A DNA stretch of 64,000 nt from Symbiodinium kawagutii (taxonomy: Eukaryota; Sar; Dinophyceae; Suessiales; Symbiodiniaceae), in contig VSDK01012929.1 of the NCBI GenBank assembly GCA_009767595.1, positions 199,522 through 263,521 on the forward strand. The letters run 5' to 3'. Below the pieces are notes generated by a model, which ran no database searches, was not told where the DNA came from, and saw nothing but the letters and a program-made list of their open reading frames with translations. How positions within the stretch are numbered: the stretch's first letter is position 1; the number at the start of each line of letters is the position of its first letter. Below are positions 47,975 to 63,000 of the stretch, piece by piece. A program made the position numbers and the translations under genes.

Positions 47975-48005
<31 letters not shown>

Positions 48006-51000
48006 TATGTATGCATACATATATTTGTGGAATTGTGTGCATACGCGCAAGGATTTTACAAATATCTAGATATACAATATCAATATCTATGATACATGTA
48101 TAATCATCAGACATATAACAATCAAAACACATATGCCTGCACAATCCTTCACACGTCTACCTTGTGTGATGTTCATTGTGCATTCGCCCCGGCCCCTGTT
48201 GGTCGCCTGGTGTCTCCCCTGCTCCTCGGCGGCTTGCCGACGGTCCAACTGAGCCAGGCTTCGAGCAAGCTCCTGGGGGCCGGCCCCCAGGAGACCTTCA
48301 AAAATCGCCAAAACGTCCATGCGCAATGTTGTGTATGTGAATGATAGCTGGTTAATAATAGGAGATGGCGAAGGGTTTCTATCAGTCTCATAGTGGCTGC
48401 TATTTGGTGGTTTCTCAAGCCATAGGGGTACCCCCAGTTATCATCCATGACTATAGTCATTTATAGTAAAAAAACGCTATTTTTGGGGTACCCCTGTTTT
48501 AAGAAACCACCGTGTGAATAATAGCTGGTTAAGAATAGGGGATGGTAACCACTATAGGGCTATGTGCCAAGCAGTTAACCAACTAGCTGATTAACTAGCT
48601 GGTTAAGAATAGCTGGTTAATACTAGCTGGTATAGGGTTTTGACCCACTGCCATGTTGTGTATGTGTATGTCTATAATATGTAAATATAGTGTGTATATG
48701 ATAAATACCGTATATGGATGTACATGTATGACCATGTGCAATATATGACTTGCATATTTTGGTGGGATCTTTTGCGTAATCTGAATGCACATGACAAAGA
48801 AACTCGCGTAGTAAAGATCATGGTGACCGAAATGGAACTTGTCAACAAGGTCGCTGTGCATGATCGTACAAGGACCGGTCCTCTATGTCACCTTAGCAAA
48901 TGGTGAAAAGTTGATATGAGAAACGAGCTAAATCCCCTGGCCAGTAATGGCTGTGCATACCATGTGCGCCGTGGTTGAACCCTGGTGAAACCTGCCACCC
49001 GCGAGCGTTTCGTCACACCTGGGCTCTCTCAGGAGGGGCTGCCCGGGACTTCTCCTGAGGCGGAACCGGGGGAACCGGGGACTGTCACCGTGATCAAGCA
49101 TGAGTTGATGAACCATCATTGACCAGCACGAATTCATCGAATTCTGATCAGTTTCAAACAAAAGCCAACAAGAATAAGGGGAATATAACACCAACAACCA
49201 ATGATATAACCAACAACAACCGATGGCCAACGAGGTTTTGCCGTTGTTGTTGGGTGTTGGTTGTATCATTATATCAATTCGTGGCTCTGATCGCCATCAT
49301 AGTCATAACTCCTGGTAAACATCCCAACAGGTAGACTGTCCCCGTTCTTGAGATGCGTGATGTTCACCAATAGTTTAGGCTTTAAAATTGGGCCTGTTCG
49401 TAAATGGCATGCCTAAAACCACCCCTCTTTACCATTGGGCCATGATGCCAGGCATGTCCTTTTGGCTGGGTAAGCAGAACCCCGCTTAGAACAGCCATCC
49501 AAATATTCATCCCTAAACGTCACCCAACCTTGTTTCCTCTGAAACAAGAATGGATCTTCGTACTTCCGAAAGTAAACTGTTTGTACGTGGGATTTTGCCC
49601 ACATGGATATGTCCCAGGAACAAAGAAAGGATTCTTCCCCGTGGACAAATCCCCAAGACTCACAGTTTGGGGAAGTGTTGCCTCTCCCAGGTAGCCATCA
49701 GATGCACGGCTGCATCAACCATGCCACAAAGCGGTGGGTCTGGTGGCAACCAACGACTGATAGGTGACCCCCATTTATGGGACTGGCCGTGGCTTCTATG
49801 CAGTATCGATGCTCATCCCAAATTTTTGCCAACGAGGTACACCCGAACCGCTGCATTTGGAGCATACTTTTTTGCAAGCAATCTTTGGTGCTCACAGCTT
49901 CAGAAGGGACACCCCCCGCCCCGCCATATCTTCCACCAACGCGGAGATCTGCGCGGACAATTTCTCCACGACACCTTTGGACCTGGAGCCAGGTCTCACC
50001 GCTGAGCTTTCCCCGAAACTGCGGGCCTTGATGCTTGAGCCATGGCTGGAAGAAAGTCATGCCCAAAGAATTGAAATCCTCAAGGGACAAAGCCAAGGAA
50101 AGAGCACGACTCTTTAGTGAACCGATTTTGGATTGCACAGACACTACGGTCGGTATAGAAAGCTGTATGCCACTGCGCAAGCGCTGCCTCCTCGTCTCCT
50201 CTGCCAGGCGATGCCTGGTGAAGTGGTAGATTTTGAAACGCCACAAGGGCCAGCAGTGAGGGACCTACAACCGAGGACATGATTGGCTGATGAACTGGTC
50301 AAGTTAGCCGAGCTAAGTAAGTGTGACCATCAATCTGTATGTGGGGGTTTCTCAACATAGGGGTACCCCCAAGTCATCCTTTAATAGTCATTTGTTGGTA
50401 ATAAACCAACCAATTTTGGGGTTCCCCATTTTAAGAAACCATCATATAGGTGTACCCAGATTTAAGCACCTGATAGTTTGTTGGTCATCATCAACCACCA
50501 TGTACCATTGGTTGAGTGCTGATCAATCAGTTCATTGCCGATTAACCGCATTGGTTCTATACTTACTCACTACATATACACATATATATATATATATACA
50601 AACACACCTATGTATGCAAATACAACCATGAGTTCACCACCAGTCGACCTCCCTACAGTGTCATGACCACTCATCAACTTCATTGGTTCCTCAGCTCAGC
50701 CACCCCGGCACCTCTGAGCGTCGTCCAAGGCTTGCAGTTGCTCCTGCACATGGCCCAGCTCTTGCTGCAAAGGTGCTGCCTGGGCAGGGCCCGGCACTGG
50801 GAGGGGCTTATGGAAAGCCAGAACCATTGGTAACCATTAGTAATAACCATTAGTAGTATTAACCATTCGTAGTAATAACCGTTAGTAACAACCCTTAGTA
50901 ATAACCATTAGTAATGACCATTTCAACTTTCTCAACTCGTTTGAAATAGCCATAACCATTATTGACCGTTATGAATGATCAACCATTAACCAGCCAACTC

Positions 51001-54000
51001 ACCCCAAATGACCAGCGTTTGCAGCTGCCCAAGCGTCAGCTTGACTTATTTTCCCTTGTTCGTATCCAGCATCGATGATTCCAATGAAAATCATTGGGCA
51101 ACTCTTCCAGTACCTTGGCCACTACAACCAATCCTTCCTTCCTAAACATTGCTTGGATTGACAGCCCAGACCATCATACCGCGAAACGATTCTGTGCCAT
51201 GTGATCCACCTTGCTCGTCGCTTGACTCAAAAGTCAACGATGACTTGTTTTCATTCACCCATGTCACCGAAACCACCACCCATCACAAATCCACTTAACT
51301 CACAGCTGTTTTCACACCCTGCTTTTCCAGGTACATCCACGAAACCTCCGAAAAAACACGATGACCCAACCCATCTGATCCCATCTGATCCCAGCCATCC
51401 CTCCCCACTGATCCCATCACCGCCATGCCCCAGGCCATGCCCCAGGCCATGCCCCAGGCCGCTGCTGCCCCGGGCGCCGCGTGCTGCGTGGCTTCCCGCA
51501 GCTTCTGCTCCAAGCGCTTCAGCGCCTCGTCGCGCTGCAGCGCTTCGCGGTGCAGCTCCTCATGGAGCCCTCCAGGCGCGCCGCGGGCGCGCTGGTCATG
51601 TTGGATCAACTGGTTGGATCTATTGCTATGGATGGTTAGTGGACATCCATTTTGGATGGTTGGATCTATGGTTGGATCTATGTCATTCAAACCATCAGTG
51701 GCTAGAACTGAATCAACGAGTGGTTTCGTCAACAAGGTTAGTGGATACTTAGTGGATGTCTATCAACCACTAGTGGATGGTTGGTCATTGGATCTATGGT
51801 TGGTCAATTCACTAGTGGATAGGATCTATGGCTTTGAATGGTTCATGGTTAAGACAAGTATCTGTGGTTCATCGTTAAATTCACTATTAGATAGTTGGTG
51901 CATGTGAATTGACAATTCGATGGCTAACAATGGTGAATTCATAGGTGGTTGATGGCGTTGAAGGGGATCTATGGGAAATGAATGGTTTATGAGTGTCGGA
52001 TCCTGGAAAAATTAGCCGCATCTATGAATTCATAGTTTTTTTTCTATGGGGAAATGGTGAATTGATGAACTCTATATGGTTTCTAATGGGATCTAATTTG
52101 CCGTCAATGGAATGGTGAATTCAGAGCCAACTGATGATGAATTCAATGGTTAATGAATGTCTTTCATTGATGGCTGATAATTAGTTGAGGGTGAGTTGAT
52201 GCTTAACGAATGGTAAATGTTGAATGAATGGTGACAACGATCAAGGACACAAATCACAAAAATCAACAGGGACAACAAGAAACCATGGAGAAGCTGAGAG
52301 ACTTCACCCATGCAGGCGCAGGAGTTGGTTGAGTGATTTCTTTCACATGCGATGAGAAATGAAAACCACAAACACAACCGGCCACCTGGCTCCAACTCCA
52401 ACACATTGATTTCAATCTATGATCATTCAGGCCATGCTTTAAATAGGCTTTTGTGTTCATCTATTGTTGTCAGCAACTACCTGCTCAACGGAGCTCTTTT
52501 AGCAATAATGCCGCTTGACTCCATGAACTCAAATGAAAAAAACACGCACAGACCTTCACCTTCAAACTCAGCCATGGTTCATGTTTCCCACCAAGCCCAA
52601 AACCCAGTCAAGCCCAGCTATGCCCAGCTGCGCCCAGCCAACCTCCAATGGCCGTCTCCAAACTTAAGGCGCTCTCTCGTGCCACGCGGCTGCTGCCTTC
52701 CAGAGCTGCCTTGTCGCAGCTGCGCTGCTGCTCCAAACGCGACAGCTCCTGGCTCAACACCATGGAAGTGTCTACAGATGTGCAGTATATGTGCTATGTA
52801 TCTGTATAATTTTCTGTATATTTGTAACTATTTAAAATATACATACATCATGTATATGTATATACAGAAACGTGAGAGAGAGAGAGAGTGCGTTTGTGTG
52901 CATATGTAGATACGGTTATAAACATGTCTATATACATATGCATACATAGATACAGAGACATATTGAGGTATCTAATCCATGTGTTGCCAAATGAATCGTA
53001 CGTGTATCGTCCGTCTGTATGTCGATTCGGTGGGGTCGGATACAATGTGATAAATGACATGGTATGGTACTACATGAACAGTGACCATGAGGTGCACTAA
53101 CCATATATAGTATGTATCGATCCCTACTTATATACTGTGTATACATATGTCAATATAATATTATATATACATATTATGCATAACGTGTCATCTGCCTCCA
53201 GGGAGAATCTTCCAGGTATAAAAGTGACTGCCTGGTGCATTAGGTTGGCAGTACATAAGAAAGGATACGTTGGATGTTCCCTCGAGGGTGAGGTTCTGTT
53301 GAATCAGCTCTGGCATCAAATATTGAGCGACCAACAGCCTACCTATCTGCCAGCTGCAGGTATCCTATCAACCAAATAGGTAGGCAGGTACGCAGGTAGG
53401 CAGGTAGGCAGGCAGTAGTCACTACATCGTTCCTTTCCATGCTCGCTGTGGTCCTGCTTCAGTTCATCAGCGGCCACCTGCGCCTCACCCGCAAGCGGAG
53501 AGCGAGCCGTTTTCTGAAGGAGAACTGAATCTATTGCTGGGTGGCGAGCCGTTGGTGACTGGAGGTTACCTACACTGATGATCTGTATGCATAGTTGCGC
53601 ATAATGACAACGAGGAGTTGTTCAACAGTCCCCATAAGCGTTGAGCATGGTGACCTGTTGATTCCTTGACGTTGGCTGATCTATTGGTGCTTCCAGAAAT
53701 CGATGTGGAACTGACCAACCCAACCTAGACAGAATACTTAATATCAAATTTCACTTATTTCAAAACGCACTATGTGGTTGATGGTCAAATCATGAACGTA
53801 ACTAGAATGGAAAACCCATCACAATCAACCACAAGCTGGTTGTTACTCGTTCTATCAGGTAAAATCAATACAGCATCTGCATGACGAATCACGATGACAA
53901 ACAAACCACAACGAAGATTGCTACTACTGTAGTACTTTGCTGTTCAGAAAAATCCAGAATGAGTTTCGATCATTCGGATACAAACACGCGGCAATTCACT

Positions 54001-57000
54001 GCAAAACCAGCTTCTCACTCAGGTCACTCAGGCAATGCCAACAGAACGCTGGTATAACAGTGAGCCACCATCAGCGGCATTGATTCAATCCAATGATTCA
54101 ATAAATTTCTGCCTTTATTATCTCGAAGAAAATATACAAATTCGAAAAAATAGAGATTGTGAATGCAAAAAATCTGGTTTTTGCAATGGCCACGATGACA
54201 TGGAAACAAAATGATGTTGAGTCATGAGTCCAGTTTCACCTACCAAAACGTTCATGAGACATACGACCGTCAGGCCCACTTTTTCCATGATCCCGGGGCC
54301 ACCGAGCCCTGCCTCGCGCAACTTGGCCTCGCACATCTGCCTCAGCTGCTGGGCCTCACTGGCTCCGTGCTGCTGCAGCTCCGCCAAGTTGCTCTTCAGC
54401 TGCGAGAGCTGCAGCTGTTTCTGCGCCTCGCAGTGCTGACGCCGCGCTGCGTCCTGACCCGTGGGCAGTGCCACGTGGTGCCCCACGGTGCCTCGTGGTG
54501 GAGAACGATGGGATTACAACGGTGCTTCATGCTGACCTGATCATCATCACTTTGAAGCTGTAGAAATGTGGGCAATAAACAAGTCCCTCACAATGATCTG
54601 AAGTGGGTTGGAGAAAAGGGGTCCTAGGTGGTTGGGCTTTGCAAAATCAGGAAATTAGATTCCATTGTAGTGGCTAGCTTTCTTGATATAGTCTTCGATA
54701 CAGGATTCCCGAATCCCAGCTGTGTACCAGGCAGTTTCATCTTCAGCCTTGCAAGTTTCGAACAACGTCAAAGACTCCTTGGATGGTTCCCCTGCTTCCG
54801 TCCAGGTTGAAGTCAGCAGAGCCTTTGACTTGACCCTTCGCATTGACCACTATCAAAGCTCATTCATCACTCGCATCATTGACCCATCACCACGACCCAT
54901 CACCATGACCCCACCATCTCCCCTTCCCACGGGGTCCATCCCTTCACCAAGCCCTCCCCCACGGTCAACGCAGGTCCTCGGCCATCTGCTCCTTCAGCTG
55001 AGCCAACTGCTCCACACACTGCTCCGCCAGGTGCTCCTTCTGCCGCTCCAGCAGCAGCTTCTGCAGCTCCTCCTTCGACCACCCAAGGCCCATGGGAACA
55101 TGGGCACCCACGAAGCATTTCACCAAGCATGGCCGACCCATCCCCATGGAAAGGTGGCAAAATCCAGTGGTAAGTCCTGGTAGGTCGCGCTCTCGTTTGC
55201 TGTTGGATAATCATTCACCCGAAGTCAAGTCATCCATAAATTGGAACCGTCTAAAAGTGGTCACTTTTCACCAGCGATGACCTGTTGGACCTGCATCATG
55301 TATGAACACCTTCGTTCAGCGAAATGTGATCTGTGATCAATATGGTTTGACCAACCTCCCAGCCTCAAGTGGCACAACCAAACACCTCTTCTCAACATGG
55401 ACGACGCATGCACCACGCCACAATCTCACCCAATGGCAACAACCAATCAACAACGGCAACAAACCACAAATGAATACAAATCAACCAACCAACCTCATAG
55501 AAAAAAGAAACATCCACAAAAAACCAAACCTAAGCTTCCAAATCCACAGGATCATCCCCAGCCCTTCCCAGGCCGTGCCGTTGCGCCTGCCGCGTCTGCA
55601 GCGTGTCCCGCTGCGTGCGCTCCAGCGCCAGCTGCTCCGCTCGCTGCGTGGCCTCGGCCTCCAGCGCCTCGCGCAGCGTGGCGCCCAGGGCCTGGCGCTT
55701 CGCGGCCTCGCCGCGCTGCTGGGACTCCACCTACGACGACGGCGGTGGCACCGTGGCACCACGGGGGGGGAGCTCGGGGCCTGGTTGGATGGGGCCTGGT
55801 GGGCGCATGCCTGGTAGTTCACTGGGGGGGATGGATGGGGCCTGGTCGGGTGGGCGCGTGCTATACAGTTCACTGGGTTCAGCTGTGATCTCCAGGGATC
55901 TTCAAACTTCACCAGTTGAGATCAGTTGAGTCGATCAATGGACAACGGTCAAGCATCCGGTTCAGTGAACTGCATTGAAACATTCAGAAATTAAGGGGTA
56001 AGCACGACGAATGGTCACGGTTGATAAGATTTCAGAATGGCGAACCATCGTTTCGGTGCTTTCTTCGATTTCAATGCCCATCTTGGACCCTGATCGCCGC
56101 TGCCTCCAGGGTTTTGCTCTCCACCAATCTGCAGGCGCTCTCGATGCGTTGCGTTTCTGCCAGCAGGTCCTGGAAGTTGCCATCGTGGACCTGCTGGATG
56201 ATCGTGTGTGGACAGCACTTGATATGGTCAATCTGGGTCAACAATGTCTTATGGGCTATATTAATGGTAACAATGTTTTATGGGAAATTTGTATGGTTTT
56301 AGCAAATTATGGGCCGGGCTATATTCCTTGGCTATTTCAATTTGTGAGATCAATGATCATTGATATGGCTTTATGGTCAATATTTGGTGGCTATCCACAA
56401 TGGTTCATAGTCTACAATGCTTTATGGTAACGCGTGGTCAATAAATATTTGGTGGCCGTTAGCGGCTCAATACGTACCTACTATGGTCATGTATGGTCAA
56501 TACTTGGTGGCTATTAGTGATGGTTCCATAATGGAAGGAAGTGGCTATTAGCGATGGTTCGTAGTTGCTGGGAATAATTACCAACGAGATCGATGGTCAA
56601 GAGGGGCCAATCGTGTACCCCAAATGAACATTCTCTACATGACCAATCTAGGTTTTGTTGGGATATTCACTAAACTTAACTGTTGTTGGGATATTCACCT
56701 ACCCAGTTTTTTCTTCACCCACAGCCACACGATTCCCACATGATTCCCATTGTCTCTGCACAGGGATTCCAGGGATGGCTTGCTACCCCGCGCGGCTTGC
56801 CGCGCTCTGCTGGGTCCTGTCTCAACTCTTCACAGCCCTTGTTGAGCCGCAAGAATTGAGCCTCTTGCTCCTGACGTGGCAGCAAAATCACCAGTGATTG
56901 TATCATACAAAATGCTGTAGCTCATGGATGTTCATGGTTGGTATTATCGCTTGAAGTTGGTCATCCTTTGTGGGAGCCAGATTGTAGGGATGATAATTTT

Positions 57001-60000
57001 GACCCATAGCCAATTGCAATCTGTGCCAAAAGAAGAGCAAGGTAGAAGCACCTCTTTGTTGAGATATGTTAGGACTAGTTTCTGAGACAGCTGGCATTTT
57101 GACCCAGAACGATCCCCAGAAAATCTTGAGAGTTCTATCATGTTTTATCCTCCTTGTGCCCAAAAAACTCCTGGTAGATGAACTCTGTACCTATTGTAAA
57201 TTAGCTGATAGCCGGAGGTTGATGGCGGTCTTAGATGACCAAAACGGCCCGGACTACGCTGGGGCAACGCCTATAATTCAAGGGTGGGATCAGTTTTGAA
57301 TGCGATATCCATACTGATCTCCATGACACAGCTTGGCATCTGCCTAGTGCGCCCGGAACGCATGGTGTGTCCCTCCTTGGTGCTGCTGGTTTTCCATTCC
57401 TCGATGCGCTGCAGAGCAAAGCTTTGCTTCTCGCCGGCTTGCTGAATGGCCTTCCATCTGCAAAGGCTGAGGACCCTGACATGTCACTGGTGGACACTTA
57501 TGCACAACGTCTGTGTACACAGGTGGACCTTCTCAAGTCTGTGAAATAACGCAATGTAGCCCAAAGCAGCGTGACCAAATGCCATGTACCTTAGTGTCAT
57601 GTAGTGCGATGCGATGTGATGCCATGCGCTGTAATGGAATGAAGAGAGACATGACTGCATGTGAAACCCAGCTTGGAGGTGCAACATCGGGATGTGGGAT
57701 CGCCAAAGCAAGTAGCACGGGTTCACTCCTTGGGTACCAGTGGTTCACCCGAGGTAGCAACCTCCCCCCTTGGAAATCCCAAGTGATTCCCAGGCATCCC
57801 CAGGCGCATACCCAGGCCGGCCTTCTGCTGTCGGTGCAGCTCCTCCTTCACTTCGTCCAATTTCAACCGCTCGTTCCGCAGCTGTTCCAGGCGCTGCTCG
57901 CGCTCCTCCGAGAGCTGAGCGGCCATCTCCAGCCTCGGTTCACCATGAACCAACCCGCACCGTGGGCAGCGAATGGTTGATGGTTAGCGGATGGGTGGTG
58001 AAAGTCATGAAGCTTGGGATTCATCTGAATGATCAAGGCATATCTAATGATGATTGGTGAAGGGATTAAGGGTGAGATGAATCTGCAAAGATCAAGGAGT
58101 GAATTGCGGCCAGCAAGTTGGACCTGTTCATACCCCTTCACACCCCGTCCACCAACTGATAATCACCCTCCGCCCAAACTCGCCCCCTGCCAACCACCGT
58201 CGCAACACAGCAGCTCCACTTCCCAAACATTTCATCCGACCTCTCCCAAATCAAATCTTGCAAAAGCATACAAAATCATACCATTCTAAGACATTCTAAG
58301 ACATTCTAGTACCTGAGGGGGTATACAAAATCCACAACTTTCGTTAACGAAAAAAAACATCGAAGAAAACCCAAAACCCTGCTGGACCGGTGCCAGGCAG
58401 CAGCCTCTCCTGCACCTTGCGCTCCTCCTCTTCCCGGCTCTTGCGGTGCTCCCGCAGGCCTCGGACCATGTCCTCCTCCAGCGCCCTTCGATCGCGGCCT
58501 CAGCTACAGCCTGTTGTGGACCTGTTCATCCTGGATCAGTGTGAGCATAGTTTTTGTTGTATCAAGATCCAAATATCTGCGAAAATGATCAACAACAAAA
58601 TTTGTGTCGGCTCATTTTGGCGATCATAGCAGAACAAGTCGTTCATCAATGGTACCATGGGGGATAGGCATCCCCAATGAACCGTTGGCCAAGCAACCAG
58701 AAGAAACGGAAAGGAAAATTAAACCTAGTCTGGCTGGTTTCTCGCACGACCTATTTTATGAGATATTTCACATTCACTTGTGCCCTCAAATCCGTCCATT
58801 TAATTCAAGTGCCATTGGCCCATCTAGGTCCATGTCTGCCAACCAAAAGGCTGCCCATTGCCCGCCTGTGGTTTCCTCTCGCGCCTCAACAGCAGGGATT
58901 GATGGTTGACCAAAGTCACCGATGGTTGATAGTTCTCGGTGCCGTGAGTCACATGAAGGGGAGCAGAACATATCAACTGGGCACAGTCACTTGGTAAATT
59001 CTAAATGAAACCCAAAGCATTGGCCCCCAAACATGCTGTAAGTGTGAGCCATTTGGCCATGGGGAATGTGCTACCCAACAGTGTAGGTGTTCATACCTGG
59101 TGGAACTTCCTGCAACACCCACCTTGGTCTCAGCGTAGATCTCGCCACTGAGGTGTTTCACGGTCGCCTGACAGCGATTCTCGGCTAGAGACGCTGCTGA
59201 TTTTCACATCGAGATGCATTAATGGAAGCTCCAGCCTCCTCAAAGAAAGTATGCCTCATGCTTGGCTACTGGTCTTTATCAACAACCGTTGGCTACGAAT
59301 TCAGAAAGATTGCCATCATAAAGTGATCTAAAGGGCTTCTGGACCAACGTCATAACTCCAATGTCGTATTGTAACCTCCTCCAATATCTCTTCGCCATCA
59401 GTTCTGCTCAGAATCGGTTGAAGGTGGCAACCAGAAAGTGGCGGCTTATGATATGGTAGGTATATGTAGCCGGTGATAAAGCTGATAGTTGGTCGTACAG
59501 GTGTTGTATATTTCATGTATCCATTCACATGCATACGTGAGAAAATGTTATTTTTATGACCGCTCAAAATTGGTACGCGCTCCAAATTCCCAGCTGGAGA
59601 ACGCGATGCGCCACAACAAATGCATGCAATCACGTGGCAATCCCTGTACATTAAATTAAAACCTCACAACTCCCAAGAAATCAGCGTCATTCTATCATGG
59701 AGAAGCCCCAATATGTATCCATTGCCGCCCTTGCGTCGGCTCGTGGTGGCCTCAAAACGCTATCTGCACCACACCCCAGGACCCCGACACCGCGGGAATC
59801 TGCAGGGACTTCCCCGTGTTTCATGGACCAACGGACCAAGGGGACCGGGACCGCCATCGACTCCCACGGGGTCCAACGGCTCCACTGCGGGCCCCTCGTT
59901 GCTGCGTCTCATTGGAGAGTTGGCTACGCAGCTCGCGCACCTGAGTAATGGCAGACCGGTCCATTACAACAAGAATAGCTATCAACAAAAAGCGAACTAT

Positions 60001-63000
60001 CGTTATAGCTCTTCTTGGGAGGCAATTGAAAACTATCACTTGAATTATCAACGGCTATAATCAAAAAAACACTGGAGTAAGAGTCATAGCCGTCAGTAGC
60101 AACCAGGAGTGTATGGTGGCCTTGCAACAGTTGGATTTAGGTCATCCTGCAGATTTGCCCAGGCCTGGCATGGAAATGTCTCACGTATTGAGACGTGATC
60201 CCTTAGCTGGCGAAAGTGTTTCTTCATCGAATCAATCCGTGCGTTGACGCGATACCTGGAACAGCCTGGAACCCACACTTTCCAAAGGACGAAGTTGAAT
60301 TTCTTGGGGAGCCCTTCCCGAGCGTCAGCTGGGGCTTCACAAAGGAGCTGGGGAAAGCCTGTGCCAAGGCCCCCGGCCACTAAATCCACTGCCTGGGCCG
60401 ACCCCGGCTAAGGCTGTTTAAGATAAGCATGGACCATGTGGTGCTGCCACATCCTTGGAAGATATGGCAAGCCAACGGCCCAATAGAAACCACACGATGT
60501 GACCAGCAGTGATCATTTATTCACTGTGTATGTGTTAACCTGAGTGATCAACAGTTCTTGATCGCTGTCAACAACTATGATCAGCAATGATTGATCCAGC
60601 TTTTCCGTGCATCAATTGTTTACCGGCAGTCGCTTAGAACATCCATGCTACCAGATCAGTACTAGAAGGATCCCACCAAAGTAGCCATGGCTTTCGAAAA
60701 CACCAAGGATTGGCCGATGGTACAATGGTTCGTGGATGCAACCAACATCAACCACGTCAACCATCCAGCAACCAACCATCAACCATCAACCAACCATCAA
60801 CCAACCATCAGCCAACCATCAACCAACCATCAACCAACCATCAACCAACCATCAACCAACCATCAACCAACCATCAACGAACCATCAACCAACCATCAGC
60901 CAACCATCAAGGAACCCATCAATGGTCAAGGCTTGCTGCTGGTTTCCCGGTATTTTCCCGTCATCCCAGCGCCTCCAACTTGGACTGTCTGGCTGTGGCC
61001 TCACGCGAGATCCTGGCATTGGTAGCAACTGGTGGCAAAGCTTGTCTGATCCATGCAATTGGTCACTACTGTTCACCTTCTGCTAATCTAATGGTTGATT
61101 ATGAGCGGTTCGCGCAGTAATCTGCATATTATACACTGTAATCCATTCTAATGGTTGATTTTCAGAGTTTAGCAATAGTGAATTGTAGATACGATAGTAC
61201 AAATTGGTGAAGAATGGTAGAAATATGTAGAAATTGTGCATGATGGCTGGTACACTCAACTTGTATTGAGTCAGGTCAACCACGCATCTTAAACCACGGC
61301 AACTACCAACATTGATATGCCATTGGTTTCAGAATACATTGCGATTGTTTTTGCAGCTGCATCACTGTCCAAGAACAAAACAAGAGTCAGTGTAAACGGG
61401 TGTTTTTGTTCCTTGTCTTGGATGCTTGGACTCTTCATCTATTGGGGCTTTATTTCCCGGAGTTTCTGCTTCTCTGTCTCTCTACCCTGTCTGCTTCTTG
61501 TCTTCTCTGCTGTTCTTTCTGCTGTTTGTCTTGATGTTCGGCGATTTCCAGTCTTACTGATACCACTCAGCCCGTCGGATGCAGATTCCGAGCTTCTGAG
61601 TGACCAATTGTGATACCGAAGATCCTCAGATCGTCCCTGCTGGGACCCTCACATGGACCGCAGTTGATCGTTGCCCTCTTGACTTCGCTGTCGCAAATCC
61701 TGAATCACCAAGGGACCCGCTGCAGTCCACGAAGTGGACTTCAGATGGGTCGAAGTTTTCCCCAAAACTCAACTGGTTGGGGGGTTATGAGTTGTAAGCC
61801 CAATGATCATGCCGGGGAGAAGCCTATCAATAAGCGACTGCTGGCCGTACCCACGGAATTTCAGTCGGCATTGACCATACATGGTGTACCCAAAGAAACA
61901 AATGGCTGCTTTACCTACTGGAAGGTCGTTGCGGGTAGCCATCCACGAGCTATCATCCAAGCTACCCTACTCATTTGTAGAGAATCCAAGCTACGAGTGC
62001 CCTGCTTGTTGGTTGGTTTCCTGGCTGATCTTGCAGCTTGGTAGTCACTCCACTGGCTGCTCCTCGAAGGATTGCCTCAAGCTTCGAGTGACCTGGCACA
62101 GGGCGCCACGTCTTAAGGTCACGGATCTGAAGGTCATTGGTCGACTCAAAGCCAGACCTGTTTTTGGGTGAAGGAACCTTGGATTTGGATGGGTCATAAT
62201 GGGTTGATATGTAAAATGCTGCCCGATCACACGAACAATAAGATCTTGTATGTTGAGATTTGATACCAAAGGTTCACAAATCCTTATGGGAACCTCTGAG
62301 AGGGACCGCTACATTCGACGTGAACACAGTTCTGGTGGCTACCTGCCACACTTGACCATCATGACTGGCCTCGAATTTTATGAAGCTTCGATTATGTTTG
62401 GAGGTTCGCGTCTTAAATGCTGAAAAGCTTAACGTTCAAATGACCGCGTCCAAGGCTATCCTCTTCATCTTGGCTGGCAGGATCTCTCTAGTTCCAAGTA
62501 TTCTGTGTCACTTCTCTACACTTGCTTTTCCGATGTAATTCAACTGCTGAAGAATCCTACATCTGTAAGGTGGAAAGCGTTGAAACATGTTGAAACCCTA
62601 CAAAGCGTGGGATTTTTAGACCCATCGGATGTGCCACTTCCAGGAATTCGCGCTGCAGAGCACCTCCTGCAACGCTTCCACGGCGCTACCAAGGCGTTCG
62701 TTTTCCTGGCTGCGCATCTCTTCCTCCTCGGCCTGGAGCAGTGAAGCCGGTAGCCAACAACAGCAGGAGAAATCACCACGGAGTTTCATCAAATCATCCA
62801 ACAGCAGTTGGAAGTACCACCACCCAAGAAGCTTAACAGGGATTTGTGTCATCTGAGTGTCATCTTAACAGGTCATGATCTCTTAGTGCCATCCGAAAGG
62901 ATTTACAGGGATTCCTGGGATTTTGATGACCCTCATGAAAACTGACAGGAACCATGGGTCGATTGACGATGACCTACCACAATAATGTTCGGAAATCAGA

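Noticed and set aside
49764..50117. 117-codon plus-strand frame with protein-like composition
   Set aside because: Antisense of the coiled-coil exon at 49913-49982; no plus-strand splice or start context.
49698..50246. 182-codon minus-strand frame
   Set aside because: Covers two predicted mini-exons in a different frame; composition outside them is random and the coil lies in another frame.
55481..55912. Overlapping frames of 108-171 codons on both strands
   Set aside because: High GC content of the exon at 55587-55730 removes stops in all frames.
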